Numbered from the stretch's first letter, positions 33,473-42,280 are shown. The stretch is DNA of 64,000 nucleotides from Schumannella sp. 10F1B-5-1 (GCF_006517535.1 NZ_VHQH01000038.1:186001-250000), one strand, 5' to 3'. Notes: a model not told the origin generated them from the sequence alone. A program made the numbers and translations.

Positions 33473-34408
33473 ATGGGCTGGGGGCGCGCGTACTTCGCCG
33501 TGCAGGCCGTCGCCGGGGCCGCGTGGTGGGTGGCCGTGTTCACGATCCCGCTCGTGCGCGAGCTCACCCTCGGCTCCCTGGATGCGCGCCTCGTCGCCGC
33601 GGCCGACATCCCGCTGTTCGTGGTCGCGTCGGCGCTCGCCGCGACGCTGCCGATCCGTGCGGCGCGCCCCGCCGCGATCGTCGCGACCGCCTGGACGGCG
33701 CTCGTCGCGATCGCCATGGCGCTCTTCGCGACCGTCACGACCGAAGCCGGCTGGGGCGTGCTGATCATGGCCGCGGCGACGGGATGCTCGGCGCTCGCGC
33801 TGGCCCTGCTGCTGTGGGGGCGCATCCCGACGCGATGGATCGTCGCCGGGCCGTTCGCGTTCCGCCCGGCGCGCGCCACCGCGACGACGCGAATGCTCGG
33901 CGCGCTGATCTCGGCGCAGATCGCCGTGTTCTGGGGCCTGTTCCTCGTGGTCGGCCCGCTCGTCATCCGGGCGCTGGAGCGGCGCTGGCGGCTCGCGCTC
34001 GAGCTGTCGGCGAGCGCGGCGCTCGCGATCACGGTGGTCGGCGCGATCGTGTTCGTGCTCGCGGCCGCGCTCGGGCTGTGGTCGTCGGCGAGCATGGCGA
34101 TCGTCGGGCGCGGCACCCCGCTGCCCTCGGCGATGGCGAACCACCTCGTCGTCGCCGGGCCGTATCGCCTCGTGCGCAATCCAATGGCCGTCGCCGGCAT
34201 CGTGCAGGGCGCGGCCGTCGGACTCGTGCTCGGCTCGTGGCTCGTCGTCGCCTATGCCGTCGTCGGCTCGGTGATCTGGAACTACGCCGTGCGCCCGCAC
34301 GAGGAGGCCGATCTCGAGCGGCGCTTCGGCGACGAGTTCCGCGCCTACCGGGATCGGGTGCGGTGCTGGGTGCCGCGCATCCCGGCACGCACCGTGTCGA
34401 CGACCTGA
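33473..34408 (+). CDS. Membrane methyltransferase of the ICMT/PEMT type
   Basis: A 311-residue integral membrane protein with about eight helices. The C-terminal part has the isoprenylcysteine/phospholipid methyltransferase signature GPYRLVRNPMAVAGI, with the acidic cluster RPHEEADLERRFGDEFRAY, which binds S-adenosylmethionine. The N-terminal helices are not typical of small ICMT enzymes. Substrate unknown. TACCGT (33461-33466) is 12 nt before the ATG; the poly-C tract 24 bp further up could affect its -35 region. Confidence 0.82.
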   Translation: MGWGRAYFAVQAVAGAAWWVAVFTIPLVRELTLGSLDARLVAAADIPLFVVASALAATLPIRAARPAAIVATAWTALVAIAMALFATVTTEAGWGVLIMAAATGCSALALALLLWGRIPTRWIVAGPFAFRPARATATTRMLGALISAQIAVFWGLFLVVGPLVIRALERRWRLALELSASAALAITVVGAIVFVLAAALGLWSSASMAIVGRGTPLPSAMANHLVVAGPYRLVRNPMAVAGIVQGAAVGLVLGSWLVVAYAVVGSVIWNYAVRPHEEADLERRFGDEFRAYRDRVRCWVPRIPARTVSTT

Positions 34409-34418
34409 GCGCGCCCGC

Positions 34419-35618
34419 TCAGCCCTCGGTCGCCGCGGGCAGCGGCTCGGCGGGCAGCTTGCGCACCTTGGCGCGGCGACGACGGCGCTCGGGCACCATC
34501 GAGCGCATCTCCTCGAGCTTGCCGAAGCAGAGCAGCCGGTCGCCGGCCTCGAGCGCGACGCGGTTGCGGGGGTTCGGCACGACCTGGGTTCCGCGGTGCA
34601 GGGTCAGCACGGTGATGTCGCGCTCCGACAGGCTCGACTCGCCGATCGTCTTGCCGACGAAGTCGCCGTTGTTGCGCACCAGCAGCTCGGCGACGCCGTA
34701 GCCGGTCGAGACGCTGAGGCGCTGGCGCACGTCGATCTCGGGGAAGGCGACCTGGTTGCCGATGTAGTCGACGATCGCGCCGGCCACATCCAGCTGGGTC
34801 GCGGTCTCGATGCCCTGCAGACCCGGCGAGGAGTTGACCTCCATCACGAGCGGCCCGTCGGCGCCCTCGAGCATGTCGACGCCGGCGACCTTGAGGCCCA
34901 TGATCTGCGCCGAGCGCACAGCCGTCTGCTCGTACTCGGGCGAGAGCTCGACCCGCTCGACCGAGCCGCCGCGGTGCACGTTCGAGCGGAACTCGTCGCC
35001 CTCGGCCCGGCGCCGCATCGCCGCGACGACGCGGTCGCCGACGACGAGCGCGCGGATGTCGCGGCCCTTGCTCTCGCTCACGAAGCGCTGGATGAGCACG
35101 TTCTGGTTGGTCGAGTGCAGCGTCTCGATGATCGCCTCGGCGACCTTCACCTCGGGGGCGAGGATGACGCCGATGCCCTGGGTGCCCTCGAGCAGCTTGA
35201 TCACGACCGGGGCGCCGCCGACCCGCTCGATCGCGGGGCGCACGTCGGCGCGGTTGCGCACGAAGGTGGTGGCGGGCATCCCGATGCTGTGGCGCGACAG
35301 GATCTGGGTGGCCCGCAGCTTGTCGCGCGCGTTCGAGATGCCGTTGGCGGTGTTGGGCGTGTAGACGTCCATCTGCTCGAACTGGCGCACGACGGCGGTG
35401 CCGAAGTAGGTGATCGACGAGCCGATGCGCGGCAGCACGGCGTCGTAGTCGCTGAGGCGGCGTCCGCGGAACTGCAGGTCGGGCTCGTCGCCGGAGAGGT
35501 CGATCGCGAAGCGCAGGGTGTTGAGCACCTTGACCTCGTGGCCGCGCTGCTCGGCGGCGGCGCGCAGACGCTGGGTCGAGTAGGCGCGGGGTGCGCGCGA
35601 CAGGATGGCGAGCTTCAT
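34419..35618 (-). CDS. rimK: RimK-type ATP-grasp ligase fused to a TrkA-C domain
   Basis: A 399-residue protein. Residues 1-300 are RimK-like: MKLAILSRAPRAYSTQRL, PRIGSSITYFGTAVVRQFE, VIKLLEGTQGIGVIL and the metal site VMEVNSSPGLQGIE. RimK adds glutamates to the C-terminus of ribosomal protein S6. Residues about 305-370 (GYGVAELLVRNNGDFVGKTI ... VALEAGDRLLCFG) form an RCK_C/TrkA-C domain, known elsewhere to bind c-di-AMP or other ligands; a basic tail follows. Divergent from a RimB-like protease, which supports a Rim role. Confidence 0.85.
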   Translation of the reverse strand: MKLAILSRAPRAYSTQRLRAAAEQRGHEVKVLNTLRFAIDLSGDEPDLQFRGRRLSDYDAVLPRIGSSITYFGTAVVRQFEQMDVYTPNTANGISNARDKLRATQILSRHSIGMPATTFVRNRADVRPAIERVGGAPVVIKLLEGTQGIGVILAPEVKVAEAIIETLHSTNQNVLIQRFVSESKGRDIRALVVGDRVVAAMRRRAEGDEFRSNVHRGGSVERVELSPEYEQTAVRSAQIMGLKVAGVDMLEGADGPLVMEVNSSPGLQGIETATQLDVAGAIVDYIGNQVAFPEIDVRQRLSVSTGYGVAELLVRNNGDFVGKTIGESSLSERDITVLTLHRGTQVVPNPRNRVALEAGDRLLCFGKLEEMRSMVPERRRRRAKVRKLPAEPLPAATEG

Positions 35619-35739
35619 CGGTCGATCCCGTTCGAGGTCGGGCGCGCGGTCGGCGCGGAGGCGGCGGTGTGTCGGGGGATCACCCGGCCGACGGCGAGGG
35701 CGTCGGCGACGGGCGGGGCGGCGCTGGCAGGATGGGGCT

Positions 35740-36225
35740 GTGCACGCATCCCCTCATTCAAACACCCTCGCCGGGTGGCGCGAGTGGGTTCAGCTGCCGG
35801 ATGTCGGCGTTCCCTGGATCAAGGCGAAGCTCGACACCGGCGCCCGCACCTCGGCCATCCACGCCTACGACATCGAGCCCTTCGAGCGCGACGGCGCCGA
35901 GTGGGTGCGGTTCACGATCCGTCCCTGGCAGCGCACGACCGACGGCCAGGTCGCGGTCGAGTGCCCGGTCGCCGACCATCGCGCCGTGCGCAGCTCGTCG
36001 GGTCACGTGCAGCACCGCTACGTCGTCGAGATGACGCTCGTGCTGGTCGGCCGAACGGTCACGATCGAGGTGACGCTGAGCAATCGCGACCGGATGGGCT
36101 TCCGCATGCTGATCGGGCGCGAGGCGCTGCGGCAGGGCTTCCTGGTCGACTCCGACGCCTCGTTCATCGGCGGCAAGGCTCCGCGCGGCGCCCGCCGGCA
36201 GAACCGCGGCCTCGAGGAGAAGTGA
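35740..36225 (+). CDS. RimB-like retropepsin-type aspartic protease
   Basis: A 161-residue protein with the conserved KAKLDTGARTSAIHAYDI (Asp-Thr-Gly catalytic loop) and a closing MLIGREALRQGFLVD, typical of the DUF785/ATP-dependent zinc protease family. In Pseudomonas the homologue RimB trims the glutamate tail made by RimK. CAGGAT (35728-35733) lies 12 nt before the GTG; the open frame to 35605 overlaps rimK. Overlaps the next gene by 1 nt. Confidence 0.85.
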   Translation: MHASPHSNTLAGWREWVQLPDVGVPWIKAKLDTGARTSAIHAYDIEPFERDGAEWVRFTIRPWQRTTDGQVAVECPVADHRAVRSSSGHVQHRYVVEMTLVLVGRTVTIEVTLSNRDRMGFRMLIGREALRQGFLVDSDASFIGGKAPRGARRQNRGLEEK

Positions 36226-37070
36226 TGACGACCTGGGCCGAGCGCATGGGACCGGTCGGCGTCTGGCGCAGCGTCGGCGACGTGGATGCGGCGCTCGCCG
36301 CCGACATCGAGCGGCTCGGCTTCGGCGCGCTCTGGCTGGGCGGCTCGCCCGGCTCCGACCTGCGCGCGGCCGAGGAACTGCTCGACGCCACGTCGACGCT
36401 CGTCGTGGCGACGGGCATCGTGAACATCTGGAAGTCGGACGCCGCCGAGCTGGCGGACTCCTGGCACCGCATCGCGGCGCGGCATCCCGGCCGTCTGCTG
36501 CTCGGCATCGGCTCGGGGCACCGCGAGGCGACGCCCGAGCGGGTGCGTCCGCTCCACGCGATGGCCGCCTATCTCGACGTGCTCGACGAGCGCGGGGTTC
36601 CGGTGGATGCGCGCGTGCTGTCGGCGCTCGGACCCAGGATGCTGGCGCTCGCCGCGGAGCGCAGCGCGGGCACGCATCCCTATCTGACGATCCCGGTGCA
36701 GTCGGCCGAGGCGCGCGCCGCGCTCGGCCCCGACCCGCTGATCGCACCGGAGCAGACGCTCGTGCTCGACCCCGATCCGGTGTCGGCGCGGGCGACCGCG
36801 CGGGTGTTCCTCGAGCGCTACCTCGCGATGTCGAACTACGCGGGCAACATGGTGCGCGGCGGCTTCGAGGAGTCGGACGTCGCGGGCGCGGGCAGCGACG
36901 CCCTGGTCGACGCGATCGTCGTGCACGGCGACGTGGCGACGCTCGCCGAGGCGGTCTACGCGCAGCTCGACGGCGGCGCCGACCACGTGTGCGTGCAGAT
37001 CCTGCCGGCCGCGCAGAGCCCGGTGCCGGCGCTGACGGCGCTCGCAGCGGAGCTCGGCCTGACCGACTGA
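36225..37070 (+). CDS. LLM-class F420-dependent oxidoreductase
   Basis: A 281-residue luciferase-like monooxygenase-fold protein: RLGFGALWLGGSPG, ATGIVNIWKSDAAELADSW, RLLLGIGSGHREATPERV and the repeated TIM-barrel ends. Members use F420 or FMN; the MSMEG-type TIGR03620 subgroup is likely. Substrate unknown. GAGGAG precedes the ATG that overlaps the protease stop, so the two are co-transcribed. Confidence 0.88.
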   Translation: MTTWAERMGPVGVWRSVGDVDAALAADIERLGFGALWLGGSPGSDLRAAEELLDATSTLVVATGIVNIWKSDAAELADSWHRIAARHPGRLLLGIGSGHREATPERVRPLHAMAAYLDVLDERGVPVDARVLSALGPRMLALAAERSAGTHPYLTIPVQSAEARAALGPDPLIAPEQTLVLDPDPVSARATARVFLERYLAMSNYAGNMVRGGFEESDVAGAGSDALVDAIVVHGDVATLAEAVYAQLDGGADHVCVQILPAAQSPVPALTALAAELGLTD

Positions 37071-37132
37071 CGCCGCATCGGGCGTCGCCGTCTGATCACC
37101 GCGATGACACCGGGGCGCGCCAGGATGTGCGC

Positions 37133-37531
37133 ATGAGGATCGAGCTGACCAGCATCTTCGTCGACGACCAGCGCGCGGCCGCCGACTTCTACACGCGCAT
37201 CCTGGGCTTCGAGAAGCACCACGACCTGCCCCTCGGCGACGACTTCTGGCTGACCGTGCGGTCGGCCGAGAGCCCCGACGGCCCCGAGCTGCTGCTCGAG
37301 CCCTCCGCCCACCCGGCCGTGAAGCCGTACCGGGATGCGCTCAAGGCCGACGGCATCCCGCTCGCCCAGTTCGCGGTCGACGACCTCGCCGCCGAGCACG
37401 AGCGGCTCACCGGTCTCGGCGTCGTGTTCACCCAGCCGCCGATGGATATCGGGATGGCCTGGATCGCCGTGCTCGACGACACCTGCGGCAACCTGATCCA
37501 GCTCATCCAGGCGAAGACCGACCCGGCGTGA
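37133..37531 (+). CDS. VOC-superfamily (glyoxalase-like) protein
   Basis: A 132-residue VOC-fold protein: IELTSIFVDDQRAAADFYTR, LGFEKHHDLPLGDDFWLTV, QFAVDDLAAEHERLTGLGV and DTCGNLIQLIQ. Members of this short type act in resistance or lyase reactions; no substrate can be assigned. CAGGAT (37121-37126) is 12 nt before the ATG. Confidence 0.88.
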   Translation: MRIELTSIFVDDQRAAADFYTRILGFEKHHDLPLGDDFWLTVRSAESPDGPELLLEPSAHPAVKPYRDALKADGIPLAQFAVDDLAAEHERLTGLGVVFTQPPMDIGMAWIAVLDDTCGNLIQLIQAKTDPA

Positions 37532-37956
37532 GCGGCGTTTCGCCGCGCGTCCCATCTCGTGCGCTGCCCTGGCTGCTGCTCGCCGCGGCGGTCGTGTGCG
37601 AGGTGTCGGCGACGCTCGCGCTGAGCGCGGCGCAGAGGCATCCCGGCTGGTTCGCGCTCGTCGCGGCCGGCTACGTCGGCGCGTTCACGCTGCTGCCGCA
37701 GGTGCTGCGGCGGGGCGTTCCGCTCGGCGTCGCCTACGGGCTCTGGGGCGCCTCGGGCGTCGCGCTGACCGCGGCGCTGAGCGCCGCGCTGTTCGGCGAT
37801 CCGCTGACTCCGACGATGCTCATCGGCATCGTGCTGATCATCGCGGGCGTGCTCGTCGTCGAACTCGGGTCGCAGCGGGCCGAGCGCGCGCGGGCGGCGC
37901 GGGAGCGGGCGGCCGGAACCGCGGAGGCCGCGGGGGTCGCGGAGGTCGCCGAGTGA
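37528..37956 (+). CDS. SMR-family transporter subunit
   Basis: A 142-residue four-helix protein with the family Glu in helix 1 (AAVVCEVSATLALSAA) and the GVAYGLWGASGVALTA segment of helix 3, plus a charged C-terminal tail. Small multidrug resistance proteins exchange cations for protons; the second subunit gene overlaps by 4 nt, so the pump is probably a heterodimer (EbrAB/YkkCD-like). The GTG overlaps the preceding stop. Confidence 0.9.
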   Translation: MSGVSPRVPSRALPWLLLAAAVVCEVSATLALSAAQRHPGWFALVAAGYVGAFTLLPQVLRRGVPLGVAYGLWGASGVALTAALSAALFGDPLTPTMLIGIVLIIAGVLVVELGSQRAERARAARERAAGTAEAAGVAEVAE

Positions 37957-38273
37957 GCTTCCTGCTGCTCGCCGGCGCGATCCTGTTCGAGGTCAGCGGG
38001 ACGCTCGCGCTGCGCATGGCCGCGCACCACGGCCGCCGCTGGATCCCGCCCGTCGTCGTGGCCTACCTGCTCGCCTTCGCCCTGCTCTCGCTCACCCTGC
38101 AGTCGGGCATGACCGTCGGCGTCGCCTACGGCATCTGGACCGCCGTCGGGGTCGCGCTGACGGCGATCGCCGGCCGCATCCTGTTCAAGGAGCCCTTCAC
38201 CTGGCTCATGGGACTCGGCGTCGCGCTGATCATCGGCGGCGTGCTGCTCGTGGAGCTCGGCGCCGAGCACTGA
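37953..38273 (+). CDS. SMR-family transporter subunit, partner
   Basis: A 106-residue four-helix protein: GAILFEVSGTLALRMAA (Glu in helix 1), VGVAYGIWTAVGVALTAIAG and the closing GVALIIGGVLLVELG. Partner of the preceding subunit; about 30 residues shorter at the C-terminus, as in asymmetric SMR pairs. Confidence 0.92.
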   Translation: MSFLLLAGAILFEVSGTLALRMAAHHGRRWIPPVVVAYLLAFALLSLTLQSGMTVGVAYGIWTAVGVALTAIAGRILFKEPFTWLMGLGVALIIGGVLLVELGAEH

Positions 38274-38325
38274 GCGCGTCGGCGGATGCGCGGCGCACCG
38301 TCCGCGATGCCACTCCGGGTCGGGC

Positions 38326-38886
38326 TCAGCCGAACGGTGTGACGACGCGGGCGACGCCGTCCCAGTGCCGCAGCGCGTCTGCTGTGCCGCGCAGTTCCGG
38401 CGCCGGGTCGATCGCGTCGAGCACCGCCAGCGCCTCGCCCAGACGGGCCAGCGGGATGCGCCGCGCGAGCGTCACATGGGGCGTCCAGTCGCCCGGGCGC
38501 GAGTGCGGCGCATCGGCGCCCGCCCCGTCAGCGTCAGCGACGGCGCCGGGGCCGACGCCCGCGTGCAGCTCCGCGTGCAGCGCCAGCAGCTCGGCGCTCG
38601 GCACCACGAGTCGCGCGAGCACGCGCCGCTCGCCGGCGCCGAACAGCACGGGCGCCCCGAGTTCGAGCGCCAGGGGCAGACGCGCGGCGGCGATCGAGCT
38701 GACCCCCTCGACCGCCGCACCCGCCGACGGCAGCGCATCGCGCACCAGCAGCGTCACGTGCGGCCGGTTGCTGGCACCGGTGTGCTGCGCCTGACTCGGC
38801 AGCCCGGCCTCGGCGAGCGCGGCCCACTCGGAGCGCACGGCGGCGTCGAGCCGCGCATCCAGGGTCAGCTCGAGGCTCTGCACCAC
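38326..38886 (-). CDS. 2'-5' RNA ligase-like (2H phosphoesterase) protein
   Basis: A 186-residue protein with the two His-x-Thr motifs of the 2H family: RPHVTLLV (about 41) and TPHVTLARR (about 136), and an Ala-rich helical middle. Family members cleave or form 2'-5' or cyclic phosphodiester links; the substrate here is unknown. Confidence 0.88.
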   Translation of the reverse strand: MVQSLELTLDARLDAAVRSEWAALAEAGLPSQAQHTGASNRPHVTLLVRDALPSAGAAVEGVSSIAAARLPLALELGAPVLFGAGERRVLARLVVPSAELLALHAELHAGVGPGAVADADGAGADAPHSRPGDWTPHVTLARRIPLARLGEALAVLDAIDPAPELRGTADALRHWDGVARVVTPFG

Positions 38887-38905
38887 GGGATCGGTCCGCT
38901 CCCGC

Positions 38906-39226
38906 TCAGACGGCGTCGGCCGCGCCGGCCGCGAGCCGGGCGATGCGGATACGCACCCGCGCGTCCGGGCCGGCGACGGCCCGCACGGCCTCGGTCACGG
39001 CGGCGAGCACCTCGCGGGCCGACGCGACCGCATCGACGCCGATGCTCAACTCGACCACGTCGCCGCGCACGGCCGCGTTCGGCAGCGGGGTCTCGCGGTC
39101 GGCGACCTGGGCGAGCGCCCGCTGCGCCGCCGAGTCGGCGGGGAACAGGCGCATCACGCCGGGCACGGCGGCCACCGCGTCGTCGATGCGGGCGGCGGTC
39201 GCGGCGAGCTGGGCCGGATCGCTCAT
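38906..39226 (-). CDS. Asp23/Gls24-related protein
   Basis: A 106-residue protein: ARIDDAVAAVPGVMRLFP, VVELSIGVDAVASAREVLAA and VRIRIARL, i.e. one Asp23/Gls24-like alpha-beta unit. It overlaps the stop of the gene at 39223 by 4 nt and is third in the sigma operon. Confidence 0.75.
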   Translation of the reverse strand: MSDPAQLAATAARIDDAVAAVPGVMRLFPADSAAQRALAQVADRETPLPNAAVRGDVVELSIGVDAVASAREVLAAVTEAVRAVAGPDARVRIRIARLAAGAADAV

Positions 39227-39870
39227 GCGCGCTCCTCCTCGGCGGCGGGGTCGGCCGCGATGTCGGGAAGGTGGATGTCGTCGATCGTGACGTCGATCGC
39301 GCCCGGCTCGAGCGGTGTCGACCGCAGCAGCGCGGCGCTCGCCGCTGCGCGCACGGCGTCGGCCGCCGCCGCGAGCGGGGTGCCGTGCGCGACGCTGATC
39401 CTCACGTCGACGTCGGCGCGGTCGAGGGCGGGCGTGGCCTCGGTCGTGCCCGAGCCGTCGTCGCCGGCCCCCGGCGCGGCGGTCACGCGCAGCCCGACCC
39501 GTCCGACAAGAACGCCCGGCACCGCATCCCCGGCCTCGCGCAGCAGCTGACGCACGGCGCCCTCGGTCACGACGAAGCGCGCCGTGTCGTCGCTCTCGGG
39601 GAAGGGGATGTCGCGGCCGGCGCGCACCTCGCGGGTGATCGACTCCAGCAGCGCGCGGATCCAGTTCTCGTCGGGCGGCGGCATCCGCTCGGCGTCATCG
39701 GCGACGAGCTCGCGGGTGAGCGTGCCGAGCCGCTCGATCGAGTCGAGCACCGCGAGGCACTCGGGGTCGGCGTCGATCGCCGCGATCGCCGGCGTGCGCC
39801 CGCGGTCGGCGTAGGCCGACAGCGCCTCCAGGTCGTAGCCGGAGTCGCCGATGCCGTTCGTCTCGGTCAT
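39223..39870 (-). CDS. Asp23/Gls24-like protein downstream of ECF sigma factor
   Basis: A 215-residue protein. The first half is acidic and helical (PECLAVLDSIERLGTLTREL, WIRALLESITREVRAGRDIP), the second an Asp23-like unit (VDVRISVAHGTPLAAAADAV). GGAGGC precedes the ATG at 39870, which overlaps the end of the sigma-factor gene. It may act as the sigma regulator or the link to the Asp23 proteins; no zinc-binding anti-sigma motif is present. Confidence 0.72.
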   Translation of the reverse strand: MTETNGIGDSGYDLEALSAYADRGRTPAIAAIDADPECLAVLDSIERLGTLTRELVADDAERMPPPDENWIRALLESITREVRAGRDIPFPESDDTARFVVTEGAVRQLLREAGDAVPGVLVGRVGLRVTAAPGAGDDGSGTTEATPALDRADVDVRISVAHGTPLAAAADAVRAAASAALLRSTPLEPGAIDVTIDDIHLPDIAADPAAEEERA

Positions 39871-40418
39871 GATCGCCTCCACTCCATCATGCGCTCGAGC
39901 AGGTGCGCCCGGGCTCGCGCGAGTCGCCCGCGCACGGTCGACACGGGCACGTCGAGCCGCGCGGCGATCTCGTCGTAGCTCGCGCCCGACACCTCGCGCA
40001 GCGTCCAGGTGATGCGCACCTCATCGGGCAGCTCGTCGAGCGCGGCGGTCAGCTCGCGCATCTGCTGCGACAGCTCGGCCCGCTCCTCGGGGCCGCTCGC
40101 GGTCGCGGCCGGCTCGTGGTCGTCGATGTCGTCCGCGACGCGGCGGGCCCGGATGCGGTCGGTCGCCTTGCGCGCGACGATCGTCGCCAGCCAGCCGCGC
40201 ACCTGACGGGGGTCGCGCAGCTCGGGCAGCTTGTCCCAGGCGGTGATGAGCGCATCCTGCACCGCGTCGTCGGCGTCGGCTCCCGAGCGGGTCAGCCGCA
40301 GCGCGAAGGCCCGCAGGTAGCTCGCGTGCCGGCGCACGAGAACCGCGAAGGCGAGCTCGTCGCCGTCCGCGGCGCGCTGAGCGAGCAGCGCATCAGCGGC
40401 GGAGTCGAGGCCGCTCAC
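39867..40418 (-). CDS. ECF-family RNA polymerase sigma factor
   Basis: A 183-residue sigma factor: region 2 (AFAVLVRRHASYLRAFAL ... DADDAVQDALITAWDKLPEL) and region 4 (ELPDEVRITWTLREVSGASY, IAARLDVPVSTVRGRLARAR). It heads a three-gene minus-strand operon with two Asp23-like proteins and is divergent from a five-gene Asp23 cluster, so it most likely controls both. Confidence 0.93.
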   Translation of the reverse strand: MSGLDSAADALLAQRAADGDELAFAVLVRRHASYLRAFALRLTRSGADADDAVQDALITAWDKLPELRDPRQVRGWLATIVARKATDRIRARRVADDIDDHEPAATASGPEERAELSQQMRELTAALDELPDEVRITWTLREVSGASYDEIAARLDVPVSTVRGRLARARAHLLERMMEWRRS

Positions 40419-40479
40419 CGCTCGACTCCCTGCACGGCATCAGATTCTGGCATCCGTCACGCCGTCGGCGTCGCGCTCA

Positions 40480-40507
40480 GGAATCTGCCAGCAAAGCCCG
40501 CGTGACG
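40480..40507 (+). promoter_or_regulatory. Candidate ECF-type promoter of the Asp23 operon
   Basis: GGAATCT (40480-40486) and CGTGACG (40501-40507), 15 nt apart, resemble ECF -35/-10 elements and point to the 40601 gene. A related TTCTGGCATCCGTCAC stretch at 40445-40460 could serve the other direction. Confidence 0.4.
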
Positions 40508-40600
40508 AATGCGGCTCCCGCCGCGTCTCATCCGTGACGACGCCGACACGGACCCCCGAGCCGGCGCATCCGATGAACCACCCGATGAAGGAGACCCCTC

Positions 40601-41023
40601 ATGGCCCAGGCCGGAACCCCCATCCCCGCTCCCACCGCCCCGCAGGGCAAGAACACGATCGTCGACCCGGTCGTCGCCAAGATCGCCGGCATCGCCGCCC
40701 GCGAGGTGCCCGGCGTTCACGCGCTCGGCGGCGGCGCCGCCCGCATCATCGGCAACGTGCGCGATGCGCTCGGCAGCACCGACCTGACGCAGGGCGTCAA
40801 GGTCGAGGTGGGCGAGACCGAGGTCGCCGCCGACGTGACGATCGTCGTCGAGTACCCGCAGCCGCTGCAGACCGTCGCCGAGGGCGTGCGCGCGGCCGTC
40901 GCGGATGCCATCACCGGACTGATCGGCATGCAGGTCGCCGAGATCAACGTGATCGTGACCGACGTGCACGTGCCCGGCGAGGAGCCCGCCGAGACCGCCG
41001 AGTCGCCGGCGCGCGTCCAGTGA
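40601..41023 (+). CDS. Asp23/Gls24 family envelope stress protein
   Basis: A 140-residue Asp23 protein: IVDPVVAKIAGIAAREVPGV, VKVEVGETEVAADVTIVVEY and VAEINVIVTDVHV. Asp23 proteins bind the membrane through AmaP-type partners and respond to cell-wall stress. GAAGGAGA precedes the ATG. First gene of a five-gene operon with overlapping ends. Confidence 0.93.
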   Translation: MAQAGTPIPAPTAPQGKNTIVDPVVAKIAGIAAREVPGVHALGGGAARIIGNVRDALGSTDLTQGVKVEVGETEVAADVTIVVEYPQPLQTVAEGVRAAVADAITGLIGMQVAEINVIVTDVHVPGEEPAETAESPARVQ

Positions 41024-41208
41024 ACGGCTGGGTCGTCGGCGGTGCGGCGGGGGTGATCGTCGCCTTTGCCGGACTCGCGTTCGGGTTCTGGGGCGTCGTG
41101 CTCGTGGTCGTGCTCGGTGCGGTCGGCGCCGTCGTCGGCGCGGCCGTGACCGGACGCCTCGACCTGCGCGCGGCCGTCGATGCGGCGCGCGGGCGCCGGG
41201 TCGGATGA
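41020..41208 (+). CDS. DUF2273-like small membrane protein
   Basis: A 62-residue protein with two hydrophobic helices (GGAAGVIVAFAGLAFGF and VVLVVVLGAVGAVVGAA) and a basic end, the DUF2273 layout found beside Asp23 genes. The GTG overlaps the previous stop. Confidence 0.85.
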   Translation: MNGWVVGGAAGVIVAFAGLAFGFWGVVLVVVLGAVGAVVGAAVTGRLDLRAAVDAARGRRVG

Positions 41209-41675
41209 CGCCGGTGAGCGGCGGCTCCCCGGTTCCCGCCTCGACCACGTCGACGTCGGACCCTGCCGCACCCGATTCCGCAAGGCACGACTCGGCCGCA
41301 GTCGGGGTGGTGGGCTCGCGTTCGCCCATCCCCGGCCGCGTGACCGTGGCCGAACGCGCCCTGCGCGGTGTGCTCGCGGCGGTGGCGGCCGAGCAGCTCG
41401 GCAGCCGAGCCGGTGACGTGGATGCGCGCATCCACGACGATCGCGGCCGCCTCGCCGTGGCGGTGACCGGTCCCGCGCGCCCCGGCACGTCGGGCGAGAC
41501 CCTGATCGAGGTCGGGCGCCGCACGCGCGAGGGACTCGCTGCCGAGGGCGCGCGTCTCGCCGGTGTGCAGCTCGGCGCGATCCGCGTGCGCATCAGCGGA
41601 CTCGCGAGCGGCGCCGCGAGCACCACCCCGATTCCCGCCTCGAACACCATCCCGACCACCCGGAGGGTGCGATGA
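41205..41675 (+). CDS. Asp23-like protein with Pro/Ser-rich N-terminus
   Basis: A 156-residue protein: about 40 low-complexity residues, then GRVTVAERALRGVLAAVAAE, a strand pair (ARIHDDRGRLAVAVTG) and VQLGAIRVRISGL, a degenerate Asp23-type unit. Translationally coupled to both neighbours by 4-nt overlaps. Confidence 0.75.
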   Translation: MTPVSGGSPVPASTTSTSDPAAPDSARHDSAAVGVVGSRSPIPGRVTVAERALRGVLAAVAAEQLGSRAGDVDARIHDDRGRLAVAVTGPARPGTSGETLIEVGRRTREGLAAEGARLAGVQLGAIRVRISGLASGAASTTPIPASNTIPTTRRVR

Positions 41676-42280
41676 CCCCGCAGCGCTTCCGCGACCTGCT
41701 GGCGCGCCGCGAGCTGAACCGCTCGCGCTCGGTCGCCGCGTCGCTCGGCTTGATCGTGCTCGCGCTGGTCGCAGCGTCGATCGGCACCGAGTGCGTGCTC
41801 GCCCTGGCCGGGCTACCGCCGCTGCTGCTCTCGCCGGCCGACGCCGTCGACGGCTGGATCGCGGCGGGCGTCACGAGCGGGCTCGCCGTCGACGGCGACG
41901 ACTTCGCGACGCTCGCCCTCCTCGTCGCCGCCGGTGCGCTCGCCGTGCTGGGCCTGATCGCGCTCATCGCCGCCCTCGTGCCGGCACGTCGCCCGCGGCA
42001 CCGGCTCCGGGATGCGCGCACCGTCCTCCTCGTCGACGACGACGTGCTGGCGAGCGCCGTGTCACGGCACGTCGCCCGCACGAGCGGTGTCGCCGCCGAG
42101 CAGGTGCGTACGGCCGTCGGCCGCCGGGTGCTCGCCACCCGCGTGCGGCCGACGAGCGGGCATCCCCTCGTCGCGGCCGAGCTCGAGGCCGACTCGGCGG
42201 ACTACGTGCGCGGGCTCGATCTCGCGCCCGCGGCCCGCGCCCGCGTCGCGGTCGCCGCGAGCGGGGTGATCGCGCGATGA
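41672..42280 (+). CDS. DUF6286-type two-helix membrane protein
   Basis: A 202-residue protein with two membrane helices (about 22-50 and 80-110) enclosing an outside loop, then a cytoplasmic domain DARTVLLVDDDVLASAVSRH. The pattern matches the AmaP/DUF6286 partners of actinobacterial Asp23 clusters, which anchor Asp23 at the membrane. Confidence 0.78.
   Translation: MTPQRFRDLLARRELNRSRSVAASLGLIVLALVAASIGTECVLALAGLPPLLLSPADAVDGWIAAGVTSGLAVDGDDFATLALLVAAGALAVLGLIALIAALVPARRPRHRLRDARTVLLVDDDVLASAVSRHVARTSGVAAEQVRTAVGRRVLATRVRPTSGHPLVAAELEADSADYVRGLDLAPAARARVAVAASGVIAR

Noticed and set aside
37528-38273. SMR pair as a guanidinium exporter with a riboswitch
   Set aside because: No ykkC-like leader is visible before 37528; the genes overlap the preceding VOC gene.
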